Positions 15,132 through 22,288 of a stretch of DNA of 34,998 nucleotides are shown one piece after another. The translations under genes and the position numbers were made by a program. The notes under the pieces are model-generated. The model saw only the letters and a list, made by a program, of their open reading frames with translations, searched no databases and was not told the origin of the DNA. Source of the stretch: an uncultured Oscillibacter sp. (GTDB taxonomy: Bacteria > Bacillota > Clostridia > Oscillospirales > Oscillospiraceae); contig URXS01000010.1 of assembly GCA_900551885.1 (NCBI GenBank), positions 1-34,998 of the forward strand, written 5' to 3'. The stretch's first letter is position 1, and the number at the start of each line of letters is the position of its first letter.

Positions 15132-15626
15132 ATGAAAAAAGTCGCTGTCATCATGGGCTCTGATTCCGACTGGAGCGTGGTCAAGGGCGCCTGCGCCCAA
15201 CTGGAGGCCCTTGATATTCCCTTTGAGGCCCACATTCTCAGTGCCCACCGCCCCCCTGCCGCTGCCGCGGAGTTTGCCAGGGGCGCTCGAGCCAACGGCT
15301 TCGGCGTCATCATTTGCGCCGCCGGCATGGCGGCCCACCTGGCCGGCGCCTTCGCCGCCAACACCACCTTGCCGGTCATCGGCATCCCCATGAAGGGCGG
15401 CGCCATGGACGGACTGGACGCCCTGCTGGCCACCATCCAGATGCCCAGCGGCATCCCGGTGGCCACTGTTGCTTTGAACGGCGCCAAGAACGCCGCCATC
15501 CTGGCCGCCCAGATCCTGGCGGTGGAGGATGCAGCCCTGGCGGCGCGCCTGGACGGGGAGCGGACCGTCATGGCGGAGCAGATTGCGGAAAAGGAAGCCA
15601 AACTCCAGGCGGAGCTGGGCCGGTAA
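15132..15626 (+). CDS. purE: 5-(carboxyamino)imidazole ribonucleotide mutase / AIR carboxylase PurE
   Basis: A 164-residue PurE, producing CAIR in the sixth step of purine synthesis. GSDSDW, SAHR, AAHLAG and IQMPSGIPVATVAL are recognisable. Compared with E. coli class I PurE (recalled: GAGGAAHLPG, QSAALSG, IGKAGAAN) it reads AAGMAAHLAG, KGGAMDG and LNGAKN, two residues shorter. Since no purK is in the cluster, it may carboxylate AIR directly with CO2 (class II chemistry) instead of using N5-CAIR; that is inference. Start at 15132 with GGAGG 12 nt upstream, overlapping the GntR stop context. Confidence 0.93.
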   Translation: MKKVAVIMGSDSDWSVVKGACAQLEALDIPFEAHILSAHRPPAAAAEFARGARANGFGVIICAAGMAAHLAGAFAANTTLPVIGIPMKGGAMDGLDALLATIQMPSGIPVATVALNGAKNAAILAAQILAVEDAALAARLDGERTVMAEQIAEKEAKLQAELGR

Positions 15627-15672
15627 GAACCAAAACAATCATATTTTTATAAAAAATAGGAGGACAACTGTC

Positions 15673-16392
15673 ATGCAGAAGTTAGAGCAGGTCTACGAGG
15701 GCAAAGCCAAAAAGGTGTTCCGCACTGATGATCCCACGCTGTACATTGTAGACTATAAGGACGATGCCACCGCCTTCAACGGTGCCAAGAAGGGCACCAT
15801 CGTGGGCAAGGGCGTCATCAACAACCAGATGACCAACCGGCTCATGGCCCGCATGGAGAAGGCTGGTATTCCCACTCACTTCGTCAAGGAACTCAGCGAG
15901 CGGGAGACCCTGGTGAAGAAGGTTTCCATCGTCCCTCTGGAGGTCATCATCCGCAACATCTCCGCCGGCTCCTTCGCCAAGCGGTACGGCGTGGAAGAGG
16001 GCATCGTCTTTGACGCCCCCACCATCGAGTTCTCCTACAAGTGCGATGCCCTCGACGATCCCCTGCTCAACAGCTACCACGCCCTGGCCCTGAAGCTGGC
16101 CACGGCGGAGGAGATTGAGACCATCAAGAAGTACGCCTTTGCCGTCAACGACGTGCTGAAGGCCTTCTGGAACGAATGCGGCGTCACCCTGGTGGACTTC
16201 AAGCTGGAGTTCGGCCGCCTGCCGGACGGCACCATCGTCCTGGCCGACGAGATCAGCCCCGACACCTGCCGCCTTTGGGACTCCAAGACCCACGAGAAGC
16301 TGGACAAGGACCGCTTCCGCCGGGATCTGGGCGGCGTGGAGGACGCCTACGCCGAGATCATGAAGAGGCTGCTGGCCCATGACGCTGACTGA
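15673..16392 (+). CDS. purC: SAICAR synthetase
   Basis: A 239-residue phosphoribosylaminoimidazole-succinocarboxamide synthase, joining aspartate to CAIR with ATP. It has the short-form start MQKLEQVYEGKAKKVF, the nucleotide loop KKGTIVGKGVINN, VPLEVIIRNISAGSFAKRYG, and the substrate signatures LVDFKLEFGRL and ADEISPDTCRLWD. SD AGGAGG 8 nt upstream of 15673. An upstream extension in the same frame crosses purE and is not real. It overlaps purF by 14 nt. Confidence 0.97.
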   Translation: MQKLEQVYEGKAKKVFRTDDPTLYIVDYKDDATAFNGAKKGTIVGKGVINNQMTNRLMARMEKAGIPTHFVKELSERETLVKKVSIVPLEVIIRNISAGSFAKRYGVEEGIVFDAPTIEFSYKCDALDDPLLNSYHALALKLATAEEIETIKKYAFAVNDVLKAFWNECGVTLVDFKLEFGRLPDGTIVLADEISPDTCRLWDSKTHEKLDKDRFRRDLGGVEDAYAEIMKRLLAHDAD

Positions 16393-17887
16393 CGCCCGCA
16401 CCGCCCTCCGCCCGGCGGAGGAGGCGGAGAGTGCCCTGCTGCCGGAGCGCCACCTCCACGAGGAGTGCGGCGTCTTCGGCGTGTGCGCCCAGCCCGGCAC
16501 GGACGTGGCCTCCCTGGCTTATTACGCTCTGTATTCCTTACAACACCGGGGCCAGGAGAGCGCCGGCATCGTGGTCAATGACGACGGCCTCTTCCGTTCC
16601 TGCATGGACGTAGGTCTGGTCAACGAGGTATTTCCGGTGGAGCGGCTGAAGGCCCTGGGCACCGGCAACATCGCCGTGGGCCACGTGCGCTACGGCACCA
16701 CCGGCTCCGACAACAAGCGCAACGTCCAGCCCATCCTGGTGAATCACTACAAGGGCCGCATGGCCCTGGCCCACAACGGCAATCTCACCAACTCCCACGC
16801 CTTGCGGCTGGAGCTGGAGAGCCAGGGCTCCATTTTCCACACCACCACCGACTCGGAGGTCATCGCCTACGTCATCGTTCAGGAGCGGCTGAAGGCCCCC
16901 TCCATCGAGGACGCCGTCTCCGCCGCCATGGACCGGATCGTGGGGGCCTACTCTCTCGTGATCTCCTCCCCCAGCAAGCTGATCGCCGTCCGGGACCCCC
17001 ATGGCTTCCGCCCCTTGTGCATGGGCCGGCTGCGGGACGGGTCCGTGGTGTTCGCCTCGGAGTCCTGCGCCCTGGACGCCATCGGCGCCCGGTTCGAGCG
17101 GGATGTGCGTCCCGGTGAGATCATCGTAGCGGACCAAAACGGCGTGAAATCCATCGAGACCCACTGCGGTCAGGCGGAAAAACGCCTGTGCGTGTTCGAG
17201 TTCATCTACTTCGCCCGGCCGGATTCCGTCATCGACGGCAGCTCCGTCCACATCGCCCGGCAGCGGGCCGGAGCCTTTCTGGCTCTGGAGCATCCCGTTC
17301 AGGCGGACATCGTGGTAGGTGTGCCGGACTCGGGATTGGACGCCGCCCTGGGCTACGCCCGCCAGTCGGGCATCCCCTACGGCATCGGCTTTATCAAGAA
17401 CAAGTACATCGGCCGCACCTTCATCTCCCCCACCCAGACCATGCGGGAAAACGAGGTCAACATCAAGCTGAACCCCGTCCGCTCCGTGGTGGAGGGGAAG
17501 CGGGTGGTGCTGATCGACGACTCCATCGTCCGGGGCACCACCTGCCGCCGGACCATCGACCTGCTGCGGCGGGCCGGAGCCAAGGAGATCCACATGCGGG
17601 TCAGCGCCCCGCCTTTTGTGGCCCCCTGCTACTACGGCACCGACATCGACGATGCCAGCAAACTGATCGCCAACAACCACTCCGTGGAGGAGATCGCCCG
17701 GATCATCGGCGTGGACTCCCTGGGCTATCTGAGTCTGGAGGACGTGGTCAAGCTGGCCGACAACACCAAGGGGGGATTCTGCACCGCCTGCTTCGGCGGC
17801 GGCTATCCCACCCCCATTCCCCCTAAAGGCGGAAAGGACCGCTTCGAATTCCCCATCAGCAAGCATGTGAAAGAGGAGGATACCTGA
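16379..17887 (+). CDS. purF: Amidophosphoribosyltransferase
   Basis: A 502-residue enzyme committing PRPP to purines with glutamine nitrogen. The Ntn nucleophile is Cys30 (HEE-CGVFGV), so a 29-residue propeptide must be removed, longer than the 11 residues known for Bacillus subtilis. PRPP loop VVLIDDSIVRGTT. All four cysteines that hold the [4Fe-4S] cluster in the B. subtilis enzyme have counterparts: CVFEFIYFARPDS, PPFVAPCYYG and CTAC in GGFCTACFGG, so this is the oxygen-sensitive clostridial/bacillar form. The start overlaps purC by 14 nt; its stop shares TGATG with purM. Confidence 0.97.
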   Translation: MTLTDARTALRPAEEAESALLPERHLHEECGVFGVCAQPGTDVASLAYYALYSLQHRGQESAGIVVNDDGLFRSCMDVGLVNEVFPVERLKALGTGNIAVGHVRYGTTGSDNKRNVQPILVNHYKGRMALAHNGNLTNSHALRLELESQGSIFHTTTDSEVIAYVIVQERLKAPSIEDAVSAAMDRIVGAYSLVISSPSKLIAVRDPHGFRPLCMGRLRDGSVVFASESCALDAIGARFERDVRPGEIIVADQNGVKSIETHCGQAEKRLCVFEFIYFARPDSVIDGSSVHIARQRAGAFLALEHPVQADIVVGVPDSGLDAALGYARQSGIPYGIGFIKNKYIGRTFISPTQTMRENEVNIKLNPVRSVVEGKRVVLIDDSIVRGTTCRRTIDLLRRAGAKEIHMRVSAPPFVAPCYYGTDIDDASKLIANNHSVEEIARIIGVDSLGYLSLEDVVKLADNTKGGFCTACFGGGYPTPIPPKGGKDRFEFPISKHVKEEDT

Positions 17888-18921
17888 TGCGCAGTTTCTC
17901 CGACAGTTACCGCCAGGCCGGCGTGGATATTGAGGCCGGCTATGAGGGCGTTCGCCTGATGAAAGCCCACGTGGACCGCACCATGATCCCCGGCGTGGTA
18001 TCCGATATCGGCGGCTTCGGCGGATTGTTCGCCCCGGATCTGACCGGCATGACGGAGCCGGTGCTGGTCTCCGGCACCGACGGCGTGGGCACCAAGCTGC
18101 GCCTGGCCATTTTGATGAACAAGCACGACACCGTGGGCATCGACTGCGTGGCCATGTGCGTCAACGACATCGTCTGCTGCGGCGCAAAGCCGCTGTTCTT
18201 CCTGGACTACATCGCCATTGGCAAAAACGAGCCGGAGAAGGTGGCCTCCATTGTCTCCGGCGTGGCCGAGGGCTGCGTCCAGGCGGGCTGTGCCCTGATC
18301 GGCGGCGAGACCGCCGAACACCCCGGCATTATGGCCCCGGACGACTACGACCTGGCCGGCTTCTCCGTGGGACTGGTGGACAAGGTCAGGGTGGTGGACC
18401 ACAGCGCCATGCGCCCCGGTGACGTGGTGCTGGCCCTGCCCTCCTCCGGCCTCCACTCCAACGGGTTTTCCCTGGCCCGAAAGGTCTTTGACGTGGAGCA
18501 CGCTGATCTGGGCGCCTACTGCCCTGACCTGGGCCAGTCTCTGGGCGACGCCCTGCTGACCCCCACCCGCATCTACGTCAAGCCCGTGCTGGCAGCCCTG
18601 GCCGCCGCGGAGATCCGCGGCATCAGCCATATCACCGGCGGCGGCTTCTACGAGAACATTCCCCGCTGCCTGCCCGATGGTCTGACTGCCAAAATCGAAA
18701 AATCCGCCCTGCGGGTACCGCCCATCTTCCCCCTGCTTCAAAAAACGGGGAACATCCCGGAGCGGGATATGTTCAACACCTTCAACTGCGGCGTGGGGAT
18801 GGTGGTCATCGCCTCCGCCGCCAGCGCCGACAAGGCCCTCTCCGCCCTGCGGGACAGCGGCTGCGAGGCCTACCCCATCGGCGAGATCGTCCGGGGAGAG
18901 GACCGGGTGGTATTATGTTGA
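17887..18921 (+). CDS. purM: Phosphoribosylformylglycinamidine cyclo-ligase (AIR synthetase)
   Basis: A 344-residue PurM converting FGAM to AIR with ATP. The family signature SGTDGVGTKLRLA is at about residues 62-74, followed by DCVAMCVNDIVCCGAKPLFF, GGETAEHPG and GLHSNGFSLARK. ITGGGFYENIPR near residue 255 is also canonical. It starts on the last base of the purF stop (TGATG), so translation is coupled, and it overlaps purN by 7 nt. Normal family length. Confidence 0.97.
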   Translation: MRSFSDSYRQAGVDIEAGYEGVRLMKAHVDRTMIPGVVSDIGGFGGLFAPDLTGMTEPVLVSGTDGVGTKLRLAILMNKHDTVGIDCVAMCVNDIVCCGAKPLFFLDYIAIGKNEPEKVASIVSGVAEGCVQAGCALIGGETAEHPGIMAPDDYDLAGFSVGLVDKVRVVDHSAMRPGDVVLALPSSGLHSNGFSLARKVFDVEHADLGAYCPDLGQSLGDALLTPTRIYVKPVLAALAAAEIRGISHITGGGFYENIPRCLPDGLTAKIEKSALRVPPIFPLLQKTGNIPERDMFNTFNCGVGMVVIASAASADKALSALRDSGCEAYPIGEIVRGEDRVVLC

Positions 18922-19535
18922 CCCGCGCCCGGATTGCCGTTCTGGTCTCCGGCGGCGGCACCAATCTGGAGGCGCTGCTGCGCTCCCAGGAGCAGGGCAG
19001 TTTGTCTCACGGAGAGATCGTGCTGGTATGCGCCAGCCGCCCCGGGGTCTATGCCCTGACCCGGGCCGCAAACCATGGTGTGCCCGGCGCAGTGGTCTCC
19101 CGGGCCGGCAGAAGCCAGGAGGATTTTGAAGCCGAGCTCCAGGAGCAGCTTCTCCGCTATCAGGTGGATCTGATTGTTTTAGCGGGCTTTTTGTCTATTT
19201 TATCGGCAGATTTTGTCCGTCGTTGGCCGGACCGCATCGTCAACATCCATCCTTCTCTGATTCCCTCCTTCTGCGGCAAGGGCTATTACGGCCTGCGGGT
19301 CCATGAGGCCGCATTGGAGCGGGGCGTGAAGGTCACCGGCGCCACGGTCCATCTGGTCAACGAAATCCCGGACGGCGGCCGCATTCTGCTGCAAAAGGCG
19401 GTGGAAATTCTTCCGGAGGACACTCCGGAAATCCTGCAGCGCCGGGTCATGGAGCAGGCGGAATGGATTCTGTTGCCCCAGGCGGTTGAAATGTTATGTA
19501 AACAAATTTCCGAGGAGGGAGCTTCTCGCTCATGA
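18915..19535 (+). CDS. purN: Phosphoribosylglycinamide formyltransferase
   Basis: A 206-residue GAR transformylase using 10-formyl-tetrahydrofolate. IAVLVSGGGTNLEALL starts the nucleotide fold. Catalytic Asn and His are in VNIHPSLIPSF, and the catalytic Asp in NEIPDGGRIL, matching Asn106/His108/Asp144 of E. coli. KGYYGLRVHEAAL and GATVHLV are family motifs. ATG at 18915 lies within the purM 3' end, and its stop overlaps the next gene as ATGA. No purT is present here. Confidence 0.97.
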   Translation: MLTRARIAVLVSGGGTNLEALLRSQEQGSLSHGEIVLVCASRPGVYALTRAANHGVPGAVVSRAGRSQEDFEAELQEQLLRYQVDLIVLAGFLSILSADFVRRWPDRIVNIHPSLIPSFCGKGYYGLRVHEAALERGVKVTGATVHLVNEIPDGGRILLQKAVEILPEDTPEILQRRVMEQAEWILLPQAVEMLCKQISEEGASRS

Positions 19536-20710
19536 AAGAACTGGAACTGAAATACGGCTGCAACCCCAATCAAAAACCCTCCCGCATTTTCATGCGGGAC
19601 GGCAGTGATCTGCCCATTACCGTGCTGAACGGCAAGCCCGGCTACATCAATTTTCTGGACGCACTGAACTCCTGGCAGTTGGTGCGGGAGCTGAAGGCCG
19701 CCACCGGTCTTCCCGCCGCCGCCAGCTTCAAGCACGTCTCCCCCGCCGGCGCCGCCGTGGGCGCCCCCCTTTCTGATGTGGACCGGAAGATCTACTTTGT
19801 GGAGCCCGGTGCGGAGCTAAGTCCCATCGCCTGTGCCTATATCCGGGCCCGTGGGGCCGACCGGCTTTGCTCCTACGGTGACTGGGCGGCCCTGTCCGAC
19901 GTATGCGACGCCGCCACTGCCCGGTATCTGAAGTACGAGGTGTCCGACGGCATCATCGCCCCCGGCTACACCGACGAGGCCCTGGAGATCCTGAAAACCA
20001 AGAAAAAGGGCAGCTACAACGTGGTGCAAATCGACCCGGACTACGTGCCCGCTCCCCAGGAGTATAAGGACGTGTTCGGCGTCACCTTCCAGCAGGGACG
20101 CAACAATTTCAAAATTGATGCGGAACTGCTGGACAACATCGTCACGGAAAACAAGGACCTGCCGCAAGCGGCCAAGATCGATATGATCGTGGCGCTGATC
20201 ACGTTGAAGTACACCCAGTCCAACTCCGTGTGCTACGTGAAGGACGGTCAGGCCATCGGCGTGGGCGCCGGCCAGCAGAGCCGCATCCACTGCACCCGTC
20301 TGGCCGGCTCCAAGGCCGACAACTGGTGGCTGCGCCAGCACCCCAAGGTCCTGGGGCTCCAGTTTGTGGAGGGCATTCGCCGTCCCGACCGGGACAATGC
20401 CATCGATATCTACACTTCCGACGAGTATGAGGACATTCTGGCAGACGGCGTGTGGCAGCAGACCTTTACCGTAAAGCCGGAGGTGCTGACCGCGGAGGAG
20501 AAAAAGGCCTGGATTGCCACGCTTTCTGGTGTCACCTGTGGGTCCGACGCCTTCTTCCCCTTTGGGGACAACGTAGAGCGGGCCCGGAAGTCCGGCGTGC
20601 AGTACATCGCCGAGCCCGGCGGCTCCATACGGGATGACAACGTGATCGAAACTGCCAATAAGTACGGCATGGTCATGTGCTTTACGGGAATGCGGCTGTT
20701 CCACCACTAA
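19532..20710 (+). CDS. purH: AICAR transformylase, stand-alone (lacks the IMP cyclohydrolase domain of PurH)
   Basis: 392 residues corresponding only to the C-terminal transformylase part of PurH. It begins LKYGCNPNQKPSRIF, the usual first strand of that domain. The catalytic Lys-His pair is in SFKHVSPAG. NSVCYVKDGQAIGVGAGQQSR, SDAFFPFGDN and EPGGSIRDD are diagnostic. The ~190-residue MGS-like cyclohydrolase domain of full-length PurH is absent. This is not a truncation, since purN overlaps the start as ATGA with a GAGGAGGGAG SD. Another enzyme (for example PurO-type IMP cyclohydrolase) must close the ring and is not in the window. Stand-alone forms are known in Clostridia. Confidence 0.95.
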   Translation: MKELELKYGCNPNQKPSRIFMRDGSDLPITVLNGKPGYINFLDALNSWQLVRELKAATGLPAAASFKHVSPAGAAVGAPLSDVDRKIYFVEPGAELSPIACAYIRARGADRLCSYGDWAALSDVCDAATARYLKYEVSDGIIAPGYTDEALEILKTKKKGSYNVVQIDPDYVPAPQEYKDVFGVTFQQGRNNFKIDAELLDNIVTENKDLPQAAKIDMIVALITLKYTQSNSVCYVKDGQAIGVGAGQQSRIHCTRLAGSKADNWWLRQHPKVLGLQFVEGIRRPDRDNAIDIYTSDEYEDILADGVWQQTFTVKPEVLTAEEKKAWIATLSGVTCGSDAFFPFGDNVERARKSGVQYIAEPGGSIRDDNVIETANKYGMVMCFTGMRLFHH

Positions 20711-20715
20711 CTCGT

Positions 20716-20860
20716 CGCAAGCTCCGTATCCTTTGCTTCCGGGCAAAGCCCGAAAGCGCACTCACTCCGCTGCTCCTCGTTTTCCCCGGGCAAACGCTTT
20801 GCTGGTTTGCCCGGGGATATGGGACGGAGAATTGCGCAAGCTCCGTATTCTCTGCCTTGG
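20716..20860 (+). repeat. Intergenic repeat element with two direct repeats around a strong hairpin
   Basis: In the 218-nt gap before purD, CGCAAGCTCCGTAT occurs exactly at 20716-20729 and 20835-20848. Each copy continues as a degenerate block ending in CCCG (20730-20751 and 20849-20870). Between them lies a 12-bp perfect hairpin CCCCGGGCAAAC / GTTTGCCCGGGG (20784-20816, loop of 9). No credible coding frame. It looks like a dispersed intergenic element; other copies were not searched. Confidence 0.65.
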
Positions 20861-20928
20861 AACAGAACCCGGATATGGAAACATTTTGAGGAATATCTTT
20901 TAACCTTTGATGAATTTGGGAGGTTGCC

Positions 20929-22209
20929 ATGAAACTTCTGGTGGTTGGCGGCGGCGGCCGCGAGCATGCCATCATCAAAAAGCTCCGGGAGAATCCGGCG
21001 GTGGAGACCATCTATGCCCTGCCGGGAAACGGCGGCATCGCCGCTGATGCCGTGTGCGTGCCAGAGATCGGCGCCAAGGACATTGACGCGATCGTGGCCT
21101 TTGCTGTGGAGCATCGGGTAGACTTCGCCGTGGTGGCACCGGACGATCCTCTGGCTCTGGGCTGCGTGGACCGGCTCCATGAGGCGGGCATCCCCTGCTT
21201 CGGCCCTGACGCCAAGGCCGCCCGGATCGAGGCCAGCAAGGTCTTCTCCAAAAATCTCATGAAGAAATACGGCATTCCCACCGCCAATTATCAGGTTTTC
21301 GACGACCCGGCCAAGGCCCTGGACTACCTGCGTACCTCCTCCTTCCCCATCGTGGTGAAAGCCGACGGCCTGGCCCTGGGCAAAGGCGTGCTGATCCCCC
21401 AGAATCTTCAGGAGGCGGAGGCTGCCGTGAAATCCATCATGGAGGACAAGGTCTTCGGCGCCTCCGGCAACGAGATCGTGGTGGAGGAGTTCCTCACCGG
21501 GCCCGAGGTCAGCGTTCTGGCCTTTACGGACGGAACCTCCATCGCCCCCATGGTATCCTCCATGGACCACAAGCGGGCCGGGGAGGGCGACACCGGCCTC
21601 AACACCGGCGGCATGGGCACCATTGCCCCCAACCCCTGCTACACGCCGGAGATGGCGCGGCTCTGCATGGACACCATCTTCCTTCCCACGCTGGCCGCCA
21701 TGCGGGCGGAGGGCTGCCCCTTCAAGGGCTGTCTGTACTTCGGCTTGATGCTGACAGCCAAGGGGCCCAAGGTCATCGAGTACAACTGCCGCTTCGGCGA
21801 CCCGGAGACCCAGGTGGTGCTGCCGCTGCTGAAAACCGACCTGCTGACCGTCATGCAGGCGGTGGAGAACGAAACCCTGGGTGATCTGACGGTGGAGTGG
21901 CGCAACGGCGCCGCCGCCTGCGTCATTCTGGCCTCCGGCGGCTATCCCGGCCACTACGAAAAGGGCAAGGTCATTACCCTGCCAACTTCCCTGCCGGAAA
22001 ACGTCACCATCTATCACGCCGGCGACACTCTGACGGCAGAGGGACATCTGGTCACTTCCGGCGGACGGGTGCTGGGCGTCACCGCCGTTGCGGACACCCT
22101 GGTGGAGGCCCTTCAGGACGCCTATACCACCGCCGACGCCATTGACTTTGAGGGAAAGTACCTGCGCCGGGATATTGGCCGTCGGGCTCTGGCTGCCGCC
22201 CGGAACTAG
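20929..22209 (+). CDS. purD: Phosphoribosylamine-glycine ligase (GAR synthetase)
   Basis: A 426-residue ATP-grasp ligase making GAR from phosphoribosylamine and glycine. It starts MKLLVVGGGGREHAI and has LPGNGGIA, ATP-grasp lysine segment IVVKADGLALGKGV, LNTGGMGTIAPNP and the metal/substrate motif EYNCRFGDPETQ. GGGAGG 5 nt upstream of the ATG. It lies 218 nt after the transformylase gene, with a repeat element between. I see no clear promoter of its own, so probably the same operon. Confidence 0.97.
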   Translation: MKLLVVGGGGREHAIIKKLRENPAVETIYALPGNGGIAADAVCVPEIGAKDIDAIVAFAVEHRVDFAVVAPDDPLALGCVDRLHEAGIPCFGPDAKAARIEASKVFSKNLMKKYGIPTANYQVFDDPAKALDYLRTSSFPIVVKADGLALGKGVLIPQNLQEAEAAVKSIMEDKVFGASGNEIVVEEFLTGPEVSVLAFTDGTSIAPMVSSMDHKRAGEGDTGLNTGGMGTIAPNPCYTPEMARLCMDTIFLPTLAAMRAEGCPFKGCLYFGLMLTAKGPKVIEYNCRFGDPETQVVLPLLKTDLLTVMQAVENETLGDLTVEWRNGAAACVILASGGYPGHYEKGKVITLPTSLPENVTIYHAGDTLTAEGHLVTSGGRVLGVTAVADTLVEALQDAYTTADAIDFEGKYLRRDIGRRALAAARN

Positions 22210-22215
22210 AGCATC

Positions 22216-22245
22216 GGGCCCGCCCCATGATGGCGGGCCTCTTTA
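22216..22245 (+). terminator. Weak terminator or attenuator hairpin between purD and purL
   Basis: GGCCCGCC, 7-nt loop, GGCGGGCC, then TCTTTAC. The T-tract is poor, so partial read-through into purL is expected. A small GCGC hairpin (22258-22271) follows before the purL SD. Confidence 0.5.
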
Positions 22246-22288
22246 CGCTGAAAAATAGCGCCTGCGGGCGCATGGAGGTTTTTCGATC

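Noticed and set aside
19532..20710. Possibility that purH is a truncated or frameshifted full-length bifunctional gene
   Set aside because: The protein starts at a natural domain boundary with a strong SD and overlaps purN by 4 nt; no cyclohydrolase remnants are visible in any frame upstream.
20677..20889. 70-codon open frame across the purH-purD gap
   Set aside because: It has no SD, starts inside purH, and its sequence is explained by the direct repeats and hairpin of the intergenic element.
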